Part shown: positions 8,490 to 17,323 of the stretch, in pieces
Position numbering within the stretch: position 1 is the first letter of the stretch
Layout of the letters: every line of letters begins with the position of its first letter
Source of the DNA: Cryobacterium tepidiphilum
GTDB taxonomy: Bacteria; Actinomycetota; Actinomycetes; Actinomycetales; Microbacteriaceae
NCBI RefSeq assembly: GCF_003716325.1
Contig: NZ_RDSR01000015.1
Location: 1-64,000, forward strand
DNA: 64,000 nucleotides
Direction: 5' to 3'
Made by a program: the position numbers and the translations under genes
The notes under the pieces: generated by a model
The model's input: only the letters and a program-made list of their open reading frames with translations
Databases searched by the model: none
What the model was told of the DNA's origin: nothing

Positions 8490-9131
8490 GTGGCGCAGGG
8501 AGCGGCAGTGGATGACGAGACGGACCAGTCCGGCGAGCAGGTGAGCTCCCGCATCCTCACCGTTCCCAACGTGCTGAGCGTGTTCCGGCTCCTGCTCATC
8601 CCGGTGTTTCTCGTCCTGCTCGTCCAGGGACACGACGCGGCCGCGCTCCTCGTCATCGCCGTCGCCAGCGTCACCGACTTCCTCGACGGGTTCCTCGCTC
8701 GCCGGCTCGGCCAGATCACCCGACTCGGCCAGGTCCTCGACCCGGCAGCCGACCGCCTCTACCTCTTTGCGGCGCTCCTCGGCCTCGCCTGGCGAGAGGT
8801 GGTCCCGTGGTGGTTCGTGATCATCGTCGTCGCACGCGACGTGTTCATGCTCGCGCTCGGCATCCTGCTCACCAGCGAGGGCTCGGGACCGCTGCCGGTT
8901 CGGCGCATCGGCAAGGTGGCCACCTTCTGCCTGTTCTTTTGGTTGCCGCTCGTCATGCTCGCCTACGCGGCACCGGTCGTGGCCTGGGCGGAGCCCCTCG
9001 GATGGGTTTTCGGTGTTGTCGGCGCGGTCCTGTACTGGTGGGCCGGAATTATCTACGCTGTTGAGACGGCACGTGTGATCCGCACCCGGCGCGGCGCACT
9101 CGGCATCACATCCGATACGCTGGACCACTAG
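8490..9131 (+). CDS. CDP-alcohol phosphatidyltransferase (PgsA-like)
   Basis: A 213-residue membrane enzyme that transfers a phosphatidyl group from CDP-diacylglycerol to an alcohol. The signature D-G-x2-A-R-x8-G-x3-D-x3-D is complete (DGFLARR, ending GQVLDPAAD). About six hydrophobic segments follow the normal topology. The acceptor is probably glycerol-3-phosphate or phosphatidylglycerol (PgsA/cardiolipin synthase type), but family members cannot be separated by eye. It is immediately followed, after 10 bases carrying an AGGAGG, by the FHA gene, an association also seen in mycobacteria near garA. Confidence 0.85.
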   Translation: MAQGAAVDDETDQSGEQVSSRILTVPNVLSVFRLLLIPVFLVLLVQGHDAAALLVIAVASVTDFLDGFLARRLGQITRLGQVLDPAADRLYLFAALLGLAWREVVPWWFVIIVVARDVFMLALGILLTSEGSGPLPVRRIGKVATFCLFFWLPLVMLAYAAPVVAWAEPLGWVFGVVGAVLYWWAGIIYAVETARVIRTRRGALGITSDTLDH

Positions 9132-9141
9132 GAGGTTTACG

Positions 9142-9633
9142 GTGGTTGATTCCCATGAGCAGAACGAGCGTGATCGGCGCGTCACGCCCGAGAAATCGCC
9201 CGAGAACACCGACACCACGCTGACGTTCAGCCAGGAGTTCGCCTCGCAGCTCGCCGCGATGGAGAGCTCCGTCTCGGTGGAGGAGCAGGAGGCCATCTCC
9301 GCCCTGCCGTCCGGTTCCGCCCTGCTCGTGGTGCGCCGCGGCCCCAATACGGGGGCGCGATTCCTGCTCGATGCCGACGTCACGACCGTCGGCCGCCACC
9401 CGGATGCCGACATCTTCCTCGACGACGTCACGGTCTCGCGCCGGCACGCCGAGTTCCTGCGGCACGGCCGCGCATTCGAGGTCAAAGACCTCGGGTCGCT
9501 CAACGGCACCTACTTCGACGGCACCCGCATCGACTCGGCGCTCCTGTCGGACGGCGCCGAGGTGCAGGTCGGCAAGTTCCGCCTCACCTTCTACGCCTCG
9601 CGGCGCGACCTCAGCCAGCTGGCGAGCGAGTAA
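9142..9633 (+). CDS. garA: FHA-domain metabolic regulator, GarA/OdhI type
   Basis: A 163-residue protein with one forkhead-associated domain at about residues 70-150 (GRHPDADIFLDD, VSRRHAEF, LGSLNGTYFDG), which binds phosphothreonine. The flexible N-terminus carries T25-T26 in DTTLTF, matching the twin-threonine phosphosite of GarA and OdhI. In those proteins, phosphorylation by PknB/PknG-type kinases makes the FHA domain close on its own tail and stops inhibition of 2-oxoglutarate dehydrogenase. The same function is inferred here. AGGAGG lies 6 bases before the GTG. The stop codon overlaps the next start by one base, indicating coupling to ftsR. Confidence 0.88.
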   Translation: MVDSHEQNERDRRVTPEKSPENTDTTLTFSQEFASQLAAMESSVSVEEQEAISALPSGSALLVVRRGPNTGARFLLDADVTTVGRHPDADIFLDDVTVSRRHAEFLRHGRAFEVKDLGSLNGTYFDGTRIDSALLSDGAEVQVGKFRLTFYASRRDLSQLASE

Positions 9634-10331
9634 TGCCGGCGTCCTCCGCCCGGGCTGTCTCGACGGGCGCTGCGCCGCTGCTCAGTATCGGCCAGGTGCT
9701 GGCCAGGCTCACCCCGGAGTTCTCGGACCTCACGCCCTCGAAGCTGCGCTTCCTCGAGGAGCAGCGCCTGATCTCGCCGGCGCGCACCGAGTCCGGCTAC
9801 CGCAAGTTCTGCGCGGCCGATCTCGACCGGCTGCGCCTCATCCTCTCGATGCAGCGGGATCACTATCTGCCGTTGAAGGTCATCCGCTCGTACCTGGAAG
9901 AGCTCGACGCCGGCGGGTCGCCGACGCTGCCGGGCGGTGTCACCCCGGGGCCGTCCATGCTGACCGCTGTGCGCCGGTACACGCGTGACGAACTGGTGCG
10001 CGAGGCGTCGGCGTCGGCGTCGCTGCTGCACGACGCCATCGCCGCGTCCATCATCCTGCCCGCCGACCACTTCGGCGACGACACCGTCAAGGTGCTGCGG
10101 GCGCTCGTGGAGCTGCAGCGCAGCGGCATCGAACCGCGGCACCTGCGCGGCTTCCGGGCCGCCGCCGAGCGCGAGCTGGGGCTCATCGAGAGCGCGCTGG
10201 TGCCGCTCGCACGCCGCAAGGACGCCTCCAGCCGGGCGCGCGCCGCGGAGATGGCCGTGGAGATCGCCGGCCAGCTCGAAGTGGTGCGCAGCAGCCTCAT
10301 CCGCTCGGCCCTCGGCCGTCTGGGCGGCTGA
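9633..10331 (+). CDS. ftsR: MerR-family regulator FtsR
   Basis: A 232-residue regulator with an N-terminal MerR-like winged helix (about residues 16-90: LSIGQVLARL, SKLRFLEEQRLI, SGYRKFCAADLDRL). The C-terminal part is helical. It corresponds to the Rv1828/Cg1631 group; in Corynebacterium glutamicum this protein (FtsR) activates ftsZ. The ftsZ gene lies 32 kb away in the same window and has an inverted repeat upstream. Cotranscribed with garA. The FtsR call rests on sequence type and neighbours. Confidence 0.85.
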   Translation: MPASSARAVSTGAAPLLSIGQVLARLTPEFSDLTPSKLRFLEEQRLISPARTESGYRKFCAADLDRLRLILSMQRDHYLPLKVIRSYLEELDAGGSPTLPGGVTPGPSMLTAVRRYTRDELVREASASASLLHDAIAASIILPADHFGDDTVKVLRALVELQRSGIEPRHLRGFRAAAERELGLIESALVPLARRKDASSRARAAEMAVEIAGQLEVVRSSLIRSALGRLGG

Positions 10332-10464
10332 GCGCGTAGAATGGCCGGATACCCGCCGGGCACTCTCCGACACGCCCCCGCAGAGCGTTGATCGGGGGAC
10401 ACGGTATCGATAGCGTGGGGAACGCGGCTGACCCGTGCCGCTTCAAACTTCGGAAGGCGATCGA

Positions 10465-11013
10465 ATGAGTGACGTGACGGCCCACGACGCCTCCCGATAC
10501 GACAGGGGAATGCTCTTCACCGACGGCATGCCCGAGCTCGACGAGAACGCCGGCTACCGTGGCGCCGTCGCCGCCCGCGCCGCGGGCATCAGCTACCGCC
10601 AGCTCGACTACTGGGCCCGCACCGGACTCGTCGAACCGACCGTGCGCGGGGCGGCCGGTTCCGGCTCGCAGCGACTCTACGGCTTCCGCGACATCCTGGT
10701 CCTGAAGCTCGTCAAGCGGCTCCTCGACACCGGGATCTCCCTCCAGCAGATCCGCACTGCGGTGAACCAGCTTCGCGAATCCGGAATTCCCGACCTCGCC
10801 CAGACCACGCTCATGAGCGACGGCGCGAGCGTTTACCTTTGCACGTCCAACGACGAGGTCATCGACCTCCTGGGGCGCGGCCAGGGCGTCTTCGGCATCG
10901 CCGTGGGCAAGGTGCTCCGCGAGGTCGAGACCACGCTCGTCGACCTCGGCACCCAGGTCGTCGACCCGGCCGACGAGCTGGCCGCCCGCCGTACCGCCCG
11001 CAAGATTTCCTGA
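10465..11013 (+). CDS. MerR-family transcriptional regulator (Rv1830-like)
   Basis: A 182-residue regulator with an N-terminal MerR helix-turn-helix (RAAGISYRQLDYWARTGLV, then RLYGFRDILVLKLVKRLL). It matches the second MerR gene that follows garA-ftsR in many actinobacteria. The ATG at 10465 has GGAAGG 8 bases upstream; a GTG at 10435 lacks one. In M. tuberculosis a bifunctional nuclease gene (Rv1829) separates the two MerR genes. Here only 133 non-coding bases separate them, so the nuclease gene is absent from this site. Ligand and targets are unknown. Confidence 0.82.
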   Translation: MSDVTAHDASRYDRGMLFTDGMPELDENAGYRGAVAARAAGISYRQLDYWARTGLVEPTVRGAAGSGSQRLYGFRDILVLKLVKRLLDTGISLQQIRTAVNQLRESGIPDLAQTTLMSDGASVYLCTSNDEVIDLLGRGQGVFGIAVGKVLREVETTLVDLGTQVVDPADELAARRTARKIS

Positions 11014-11019
11014 CGCACG

Positions 11020-11047
11020 CTCCGCGCTCCGCGCTCCGCGCTCCGCG
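11020..11047. repeat. 7-bp tandem repeat CTCCGCG, four perfect units
   Basis: Four exact copies of CTCCGCG begin 7 bases after the MerR stop codon. No function is evident; slipped-strand expansion is the likely origin. Confidence 0.85.
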
Positions 11048-11076
11048 CTGTCTGTGCCCGTGAGGGGACACCTTTA

Positions 11077-11102
11077 CCTAGTGTTCCGACGCCTGCACTA
11101 GG
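11077..11102. other. inverted repeat CCTAGTG / CACTAGG, 12-base loop
   Basis: A perfect 7-bp inverted repeat lies between convergent genes (the MerR gene and the ParA-like gene). It could be part of a transcription terminator, although no T-run follows on either strand, or a protein-binding dyad. Confidence 0.45.
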
Positions 11103-11113
11103 AGAAGTTGGCA

Positions 11114-11129
11114 CCTCACGCGCGTGAGG
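11114..11129. other. perfect 16-bp palindrome between convergent genes
   Basis: CCTCACGCGCGTGAGG is a perfect palindrome 24 bases past the end of the ParA-like gene. It differs clearly from the parS consensus. A GC-rich bidirectional terminator stem without a T-run is the simplest reading. Confidence 0.5.
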
Positions 11130-11153
11130 GGGACGGCGCGAGGGGGGACGGGG

Positions 11154-11969
11154 CTACGCCTCGACGGGCTGTTCGGCGTACTCGCCGATACGCCCGGTGC
11201 GGAGGATCCGCTCCAGCAGCTGGTCGAAGTAGCGCGCCATCTCCTGTGCACTGTCGCCGGGCCAGACGTGCAGCGGCTTGGCCGCGCCCTGCGCCTGCTG
11301 CAGCGAGGTGCGCTCGGGCAGCTGCGGCGACAACACGAGCGGTCCGAACATGTCACGCAACTCCTTGATGCGGAACTGGTGCTCGAGCGACGCCGTGCGC
11401 GCCCGGTTCACGATGATGCCAAGGGGCTGAAGGCGGGGGCTCAGGCCACGACGGATCTCCTCGATCGCGCGCAGCGCGCGGTCGGCGGCCGCCACCGAGA
11501 ACAGGCCGGGCTCCGTGACGACGGTCACCCGGTCGCTCGCCGCCCACGCGGTGCGCGTCAGGGCGTTCAGCGACGGCGCACAGTCGATCAGAACGAGGTC
11601 GTATTCCTTCTCCACCGTGGAGAGGGCCTCTTCCATCTTCCAGATGTCGCGGATGCTCGGGTGCGGCCCGTCGAAATTGATCGCCGAGGGGCTGCCGATC
11701 ATGACATCGATCGTTCCGGCGCGTCCCCGGGTCCACCCGGAGGGGGCGATCGCGGCCCGCACCGTCTTCTCCTTGGGGGAGGCGAGCACGTCCGCGACAT
11801 TCAGGCGACCGGTCAGGTCGATGTCCATGCCGGTCGAGACATCCGACTGCGGGTCGAGGTCGACGACCAGGGTGCGGATCCCGCGGGCGAAGGCGGCGGA
11901 CGCCAGACCGAGGGTCACCGTGGTCTTTCCTACGCCTCCTTTGAGGGAGCTCACGCTGAGAACATGCAC
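11154..11969 (-). CDS. orphan ParA-family ATPase
   Basis: A 271-residue deviant Walker ATPase. The N-terminus [20 protein letters not shown] holds the Walker A motif with the signature lysine, VVDLDPQSD is the A' motif and LVLIDCAPSLN is Walker B. ParA proteins dimerise on ATP and position DNA or other cargo on the nucleoid. No parB or parS-like sequence is adjacent, so the cargo is unknown. A start at GTG 11990 is also open, but the GTG at 11969 places the P-loop at the usual distance from the N-terminus. It is divergent from pyruvate carboxylase with 77 bases between them. A second ParA-like gene lies beyond pyc. Confidence 0.85.
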   Translation of the reverse strand: MHVLSVSSLKGGVGKTTVTLGLASAAFARGIRTLVVDLDPQSDVSTGMDIDLTGRLNVADVLASPKEKTVRAAIAPSGWTRGRAGTIDVMIGSPSAINFDGPHPSIRDIWKMEEALSTVEKEYDLVLIDCAPSLNALTRTAWAASDRVTVVTEPGLFSVAAADRALRAIEEIRRGLSPRLQPLGIIVNRARTASLEHQFRIKELRDMFGPLVLSPQLPERTSLQQAQGAAKPLHVWPGDSAQEMARYFDQLLERILRTGRIGEYAEQPVEA

Positions 11970-12046
11970 AAGTAGATACGTTACCTTCACTAGTCTTAGA
12001 GAACCTAACCGTTAGCTGTGTGCCGCTCCACGCTCGAAAGGTTCCT

Positions 12047-15000
12047 ATGTTTTCGAAAATCCTCGTTGCCAACCGTGGCGAAATCGCGATCCGCGCCTTC
12101 CGGGCCGCTTACGAACTGGGCGCGAAGACCGTCGCCGTGTTCCCCTACGAGGACAGGAACTCCCTGCACCGCCAGAAAGCGGATGAGGCGTACCAGATCG
12201 GCGAGCCGGGTCACCCGGTGCGCGCCTACCTCGACGTCTCGGAGATCATCCGGGTCGCGAAGGAGAGCGGCGCCGACGCCATCTACCCCGGCTACGGGTT
12301 CCTCTCGGAGAACCCGGAGCTGGCCGAGGCGGCCGCGAAGGCCGGCATCACCTTCATCGGCCCGGGCAAGGGCGTGCTGGAGATGGCCGGCAACAAGGTC
12401 ACGGCCAAGGAGCACGCGATCGCCGCCGGGGTGCCGGTGCTGAAGTCCACGCCCCCGTCGAAGGACATCGACCTGCTCCTCAGTCAGGCGGATGCGATCG
12501 GCTTCCCGATCTTCGCGAAAGCCGTCGCCGGCGGCGGCGGCCGCGGCATGCGCCGCGTCAACTCGAAGGACGAACTGCGCGGATCGCTCGAAGAGGCGAT
12601 GCGCGAAGCGCAGAGCGCCTTCGGCGACTCGACGATGTTCCTCGAGCAGGCGGTCCTGCGACCCCGGCACATCGAGGTGCAGGTGCTCGCGGATGCGACC
12701 GGCGAGACGGTGCACCTCTTCGAGCGTGACTGCTCCGTACAGCGCCGCCACCAGAAGGTCATCGAGATCGCGCCGGCCCCGAACCTCTCCGACGAGATCC
12801 GCCAGCGCCTGTACCGCGACGCCGTCGCCTTCGCACGGTCTATCGGCTACGTGAACGCCGGCACGGTCGAGTTCCTGCTCGACACCGCCGGTGAGCGCGC
12901 CGGGCAGCACGTGTTCATCGAGATGAACCCGCGCATCCAGGTCGAGCACACGGTCACCGAAGAGGTGACCGACGTGGACCTGGTCCAGTCCCAGATCCGC
13001 ATCGCAGCGGGGGAGACCCTGGCCGACCTGGGCCTTGGCCAGGACGACATCAAGCTGCGCGGCGCGGCCCTGCAGTGCCGCATCACGACGGAGGACCCCA
13101 CCGCCGGGTTCCGGCCCGACACCGGGCGCATCACCACCTACCGCTCGCCCGGCGGCGCCGGCATCCGCCTCGACGGTGGAACAATCAACCCGGGCGCGCA
13201 GATCAGCCCGCACTTCGACTCCATGCTGGCCAAGCTCACCTGCCGCGGCCGTGACTTCGCCGCCGCCGTGCGCCGGTCGCGCCGTGCGCTGGCGGAGTTC
13301 CGCATCCGCGGCGTCTCCACCAACATCGCCTTCCTCCAGGCGGTGCTCGAGGACCCGGACTTCGAAAGCGGCAACCTCAGCACCTCGTTCATCGACGAGC
13401 GGCCGCAGCTGCTCTGGGGGCACGAATCCCGGGACCGCGGCACCAAGGTGCTGAACTGGCTCGCCGACGTCACCGTCAACCAGCCCAACGGCGCCGCCGT
13501 GACGACCGTGCAACCGAGCGCGAAGCTGCCCGCCGTCGACCTCAGCCAACCGGCGCCCGCGGGCTCACGGCAGCGCCTGCTGGAGCTCGGTCCGAAGGGG
13601 TTCGCCGACGCCCTGCGGGCGCAGACGGCGCTTGCCGTCACCGACACGACCTTCCGCGACGCCCACCAGTCGCTGCTCGCGACCCGGGTGCGCACCCGCG
13701 ACCTCGTGAACGTCGCCCCCTACGTCGCCCGGCTCACCCCGCAGCTGCTCTCGGTCGAGGCCTGGGGCGGCGCCACCTACGACGTCGCGCTCCGCTTCCT
13801 CGGGGAGGACCCGTGGGAGCGCCTGGCCGCGCTGCGCGCCGCCCTGCCCAACGTCAACATCCAGATGTTGCTGCGCGGTCGCAACACCGTCGGCTACACG
13901 CCGTATCCCACCGAGGTGACCGACGCCTTCGTGCGCGAGGCGGCGGCGACCGGCGTCGACATCTTCCGCATCTTCGACGCCCTGAACGACGTGTCGCAGA
14001 TGCGGCCGGCCATCGACGCGGTGCTCGCGACGGGGACCGCCGTGGCCGAGGTGGCCGTCTGCTACACCGGCGACCTGCTCGACCCCGCCGAGGACCTCTA
14101 CACGCTCGACTACTACCTCGGCCTCGCCGAGCAGATCGTCGACGCCGGCGCGCACATCCTGGCGATCAAGGACATGGCGGGCCTCTTGCGGCCCGCCGCA
14201 GCCGAGAAGCTCGTGGCCGCGTTCCGCGACCGATTCGACCTCCCCGTGCACGTGCACACGCACGACACCGCCGGCGGCCAGCTCGCCACCCTGCTGGCGG
14301 CCAGCCGCGCCGGCGCCGACGCGGTCGACGTGGCCAGCGCCGCGATGTCGGGCACGACGAGCCAGCCGTCGGAGTCAGCGCTCGTGGCGGCGCTCGCGCA
14401 CACCGAGCGCGACACCGGGATCCCGCTGCAGAACGTGCTCGACCTCGAGCCCTACTGGGAGGCCGTCCGCACGGTCTACAAGCCCTTCGAGTCGAGCCTC
14501 CCCGGCCCCACCGGCCGGGTGTACAAGCACGAGATCCCCGGCGGCCAGCTCTCCAACCTCCGCACCCAGGCGGTGGCCCTCGGCCTCGCCGACCACTTCG
14601 AACTCATCGAAGACATGTACGCGGAGGCGAACCGCATCCTGGGCCGGGTCCCCAAGGTGACGCCGTCGTCGAAGGTCGTCGGCGACCTCGCGCTGTACCT
14701 CGCCGCGGTGGAGGCGGATCCGAAGGACTTCGAGGAGAACCCGGGCAAGTACGACGTCCCCGACTCCGTCGTGGGCTTCATGGCCGGTGAGCTGGGCGAC
14801 CTGCCCGGCGGATGGCCCGAGCCCTTCCGCAGCAAGGTCCTCGAAGGCCGCACGGTGCGCACCGGCGTGACGGAGATCACCGCCGAGGAACGCGCCGCCC
14901 TCGACGGCGACAGCGCTGGTCGGCGCCGCATGCTCAACCATTTGCTGTTCCCCGCGCCCACCCGCCAGTTCGAGCAGTCGCGCGAGCTGTTCGGAGACCT

Positions 15001-15451
15001 GTCGGTGCTCGACACCATCGACTACCTCTACGGGTTGCGGCAGGGTGACGAGCACGTCGTCGAGATCGCGAAGGGTGTGCGGCTGTACGTGGGCCTGGAG
15101 GCCATCGGCGAGGCCGACGACAAGGGCATGCGCACGGTCATGACGATCCTCAACGGGCAGCTGCGCCCGGTGTTCGTGCGTGACCGCAGCATCGCCGTCG
15201 AGACCAAGGCGGCCGAGAAAGCGGATGCGAACCAGCCCGGTCAGGTCGCCGCGCCGTTCTCCGGGGTGGTCACCCTGCAGGTGCAGGAGGGCGACGCCGT
15301 CACGGCCGGCCAGAGCGTCGCATCCATTGAAGCCATGAAGATGGAGGCGGCCATCACCTCGCCTGTCAACGGAACCATCGAGCGCCTCGCCATCCCGAAG
15401 ACCCAGCAGGTCGACGCGGGCGACCTGCTCGTGGTCGTCCGGCCGCGCTAG
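12047..15451 (+). CDS. pyc: pyruvate carboxylase
   Basis: A 1134-residue biotin enzyme that carboxylates pyruvate to oxaloacetate, replenishing the TCA cycle. Biotin carboxylase fills about residues 1-455 (ILVANRGEIAIRAFRAA at the start, and the ATP-grasp glycine loop AVAGGGGRGMR). The carboxyltransferase TIM barrel begins at DTTFRDAHQSLLATRVRT near 540, and the C-terminal biotinyl domain carries K1098 in EAMKMEA. This is the full single-chain architecture. The ATG at 12047 has GAAAGG upstream. The gene is followed closely by a ParA/MinD-like ATPase. Confidence 0.96.
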   Translation: MFSKILVANRGEIAIRAFRAAYELGAKTVAVFPYEDRNSLHRQKADEAYQIGEPGHPVRAYLDVSEIIRVAKESGADAIYPGYGFLSENPELAEAAAKAGITFIGPGKGVLEMAGNKVTAKEHAIAAGVPVLKSTPPSKDIDLLLSQADAIGFPIFAKAVAGGGGRGMRRVNSKDELRGSLEEAMREAQSAFGDSTMFLEQAVLRPRHIEVQVLADATGETVHLFERDCSVQRRHQKVIEIAPAPNLSDEIRQRLYRDAVAFARSIGYVNAGTVEFLLDTAGERAGQHVFIEMNPRIQVEHTVTEEVTDVDLVQSQIRIAAGETLADLGLGQDDIKLRGAALQCRITTEDPTAGFRPDTGRITTYRSPGGAGIRLDGGTINPGAQISPHFDSMLAKLTCRGRDFAAAVRRSRRALAEFRIRGVSTNIAFLQAVLEDPDFESGNLSTSFIDERPQLLWGHESRDRGTKVLNWLADVTVNQPNGAAVTTVQPSAKLPAVDLSQPAPAGSRQRLLELGPKGFADALRAQTALAVTDTTFRDAHQSLLATRVRTRDLVNVAPYVARLTPQLLSVEAWGGATYDVALRFLGEDPWERLAALRAALPNVNIQMLLRGRNTVGYTPYPTEVTDAFVREAAATGVDIFRIFDALNDVSQMRPAIDAVLATGTAVAEVAVCYTGDLLDPAEDLYTLDYYLGLAEQIVDAGAHILAIKDMAGLLRPAAAEKLVAAFRDRFDLPVHVHTHDTAGGQLATLLAASRAGADAVDVASAAMSGTTSQPSESALVAALAHTERDTGIPLQNVLDLEPYWEAVRTVYKPFESSLPGPTGRVYKHEIPGGQLSNLRTQAVALGLADHFELIEDMYAEANRILGRVPKVTPSSKVVGDLALYLAAVEADPKDFEENPGKYDVPDSVVGFMAGELGDLPGGWPEPFRSKVLEGRTVRTGVTEITAEERAALDGDSAGRRRMLNHLLFPAPTRQFEQSRELFGDLSVLDTIDYLYGLRQGDEHVVEIAKGVRLYVGLEAIGEADDKGMRTVMTILNGQLRPVFVRDRSIAVETKAAEKADANQPGQVAAPFSGVVTLQVQEGDAVTAGQSVASIEAMKMEAAITSPVNGTIERLAIPKTQQVDAGDLLVVVRPR

Positions 15452-15486
15452 GCATGCCAAGGCCCGAACACGAGGAGATCACACCG

Positions 15487-16767
15487 GTGACCGAGAAGCC
15501 CACGGGCGAGAAGAACCCGCAGCCGGGTGTGCTGTCGGAGGACGACGAGTACAACGGCGAGCTTCCGCCGCAGGCCGACCTGCCCGCCGCCCTCCCGGAG
15601 AGCCTCACCGGGGCGATCGTCATGCCCACGCACCCGGTGGCGGCCCGCCGTGCCGGCTCGGCTGTGGCATCCGTCGTGCAGAGCGACACGGCACCGGCGC
15701 TCACGAGCTCCGTCGAGATCGACACCACGGCGATCGCGCCGTCGGTCGCCCTGACGGAGGCGGCGTCGGCCGCGGAGAGTGCGGCCAGGCGGGGACGGGC
15801 GCGCCCGATGCGCCTCGGCGACCCGGAGACATCCGCCATGCTCACGGCGGACCGCCTGCTCGAGGTGAACCGCAAGACCCGGCGGCCGCCGCGCGGCGGC
15901 TGGAACCGGTTCGTCTACAGCAGCACCTTCCACCTCGTGAACCGCGGCGACTCGGCGAAGGTGCGGGCGAAGCTCGAACTCGATGAACGCATCCAGAAGC
16001 ACTTCGAGGGCGGCACGCGCTTCGTGCCGGTGCTCACCCGCAAGGGCGGGGTCGGCAAGACCACGGTCACCACGCTCCTTGGCATGGCCCTCGCCGACGC
16101 GCGCAACGACCGGGTCATGGCCGTGGACGCCAACCCCGACCGCGGCACCCTGGCCGAGCGCATCGGCGCCCGCAGCGACGCGACCGTGCGCGACGTCGTC
16201 TCCAAGGCGCCATCCATCGGCGGCTTCACCGACTTCTCCGCGTTCGTGTCGCGTGACGCGACCCGCCTCGACGTGCTCGCCTCCGACAGCGACCCGATGC
16301 TCTCCGAGGCCTTCGACGAGAACGACTACAACGTCGTCGCCGACCTCGCGTCGCGCTACTACTCGCTCGTGCTCACCGACTGTGGCACGGGCATCGTGCA
16401 CTCCGTCATGCGGGCGACCCTGCAGCGCGCCGACTCGATCGTGATCGTCTCCGGCGGCAGCGTCGACGAGGCTCGGCTCGCCTCCGAGACGCTCACCTGG
16501 CTCGACGCCAACGGATACGGTGAGCTGGTTTCGAACGCGGTGGTTGCCCTCAACACGGCGACGCAGGGCACGAACCTGGTCAAGCTCGAGGAGATCGAGG
16601 CGCACTTCCACTCCCGCGTGCGGCAGATTGTGCGCATCCCATACGACCCGCTGCTGGCCGCCGGCAGCGTGGTGACCTGGTCGGAACTGAAGCCGCTGAC
16701 CCGTTTCGCCGCGCGCACCCTCGCCGCCCTCGTGGCCGAGGGACTGCCCGCAACCCGCAGCCTCTGA
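15487..16767 (+). CDS. MinD/ParA-type ATPase with disordered N-terminus
   Basis: A 426-residue protein. Roughly the first 170 residues are low-complexity and acidic or basic in turn. A ParA/MinD-type ATPase domain follows: Walker [14 protein letters not shown] near residues 182-194, A' motif [11 protein letters not shown], and [15 protein letters not shown] as Walker B. The layout resembles actinobacterial EspI/MinD-like ATPases often linked to type VII secretion, but no secretion genes are present here, so function is open. An ATG at 15454 is possible, but GAGGAG 9 bases before the GTG at 15487 makes the latter the better start. Def follows in the same direction after 28 bases. Confidence 0.82.
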   Translation: MTEKPTGEKNPQPGVLSEDDEYNGELPPQADLPAALPESLTGAIVMPTHPVAARRAGSAVASVVQSDTAPALTSSVEIDTTAIAPSVALTEAASAAESAARRGRARPMRLGDPETSAMLTADRLLEVNRKTRRPPRGGWNRFVYSSTFHLVNRGDSAKVRAKLELDERIQKHFEGGTRFVPVLTRKGGVGKTTVTTLLGMALADARNDRVMAVDANPDRGTLAERIGARSDATVRDVVSKAPSIGGFTDFSAFVSRDATRLDVLASDSDPMLSEAFDENDYNVVADLASRYYSLVLTDCGTGIVHSVMRATLQRADSIVIVSGGSVDEARLASETLTWLDANGYGELVSNAVVALNTATQGTNLVKLEEIEAHFHSRVRQIVRIPYDPLLAAGSVVTWSELKPLTRFAARTLAALVAEGLPATRSL

Positions 16768-16795
16768 CCCGCTCCCGCACAGAACAGGAACACCC

Positions 16796-17287
16796 GTGCC
16801 CGAACGCCCGATCCGCCTCTTCGGCGACCCGGTCCTGAAGACCGTCTCCGACCCGATCGCGACCATCGACGACCGGGTCCGCCACCTCGTCGACGATCTC
16901 CTCGACAGTGTGCGGCTCCCGGGGCGCGCGGGCGTGGCGGCGGCACAGATCGGCGTCAACCTGCGCGCGTTCAGCTACAACGTCGACGGCGACGTCGGCT
17001 ACATCCTGAACCCCGTCCTCGTCGAATTGTCGGGGGAGCCTGAGCTGGTTGACGAGGGCTGCCTGTCGGTGCCCGGTCTCTGGTATCCGACCCGGCGGTA
17101 TCCGTTCGCCCGGGCGACCGGAATCGACCTCGACGGCGCGGCCATCGAGGTCTCGGGCACGGGCGTGATGGCGCAGGCGCTGCAGCACGAGACCGACCAC
17201 CTCGACGGGCTGCTCTACCTGGACCGGCTCGACAAGGAGAACCGCCGATCCGCGATGAAAGAGGTGCGCGAGTCGGACTGGTTCTGA
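16796..17287 (+). CDS. def: peptide deformylase
   Basis: Removes the formyl group from the N-terminal methionine of new proteins. All three catalytic motifs are present: GVAAAQIGV (the G-x-G-x-A-x-x-Q variant), EGCLSVPG with metal ligand C89, and QHETDHLDG with H131, E132 and H135. The 163-residue length is normal. It starts with GTG and lies downstream of the MinD-like gene on the same strand; it converges on the acyl-CoA ligase gene with a 36-base gap. Confidence 0.94.
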   Translation: MPERPIRLFGDPVLKTVSDPIATIDDRVRHLVDDLLDSVRLPGRAGVAAAQIGVNLRAFSYNVDGDVGYILNPVLVELSGEPELVDEGCLSVPGLWYPTRRYPFARATGIDLDGAAIEVSGTGVMAQALQHETDHLDGLLYLDRLDKENRRSAMKEVRESDWF

Positions 17288-17323
17288 CCCGCACGCCGGT
17301 GGGCAGCGGATGCCGCACGCGGC

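Noticed and set aside
11114-11129. Palindrome considered as a parS site next to the ParA gene
   Set aside because: It does not match the conserved parS sequence with its TGTTNCACGTGAAACA form, and no parB is nearby.
15454-15486. ATG 15454 as start of the MinD-like gene
   Set aside because: It directly follows the pyc stop with no ribosome binding site, whereas GAGGAG precedes GTG 15487 at good spacing.
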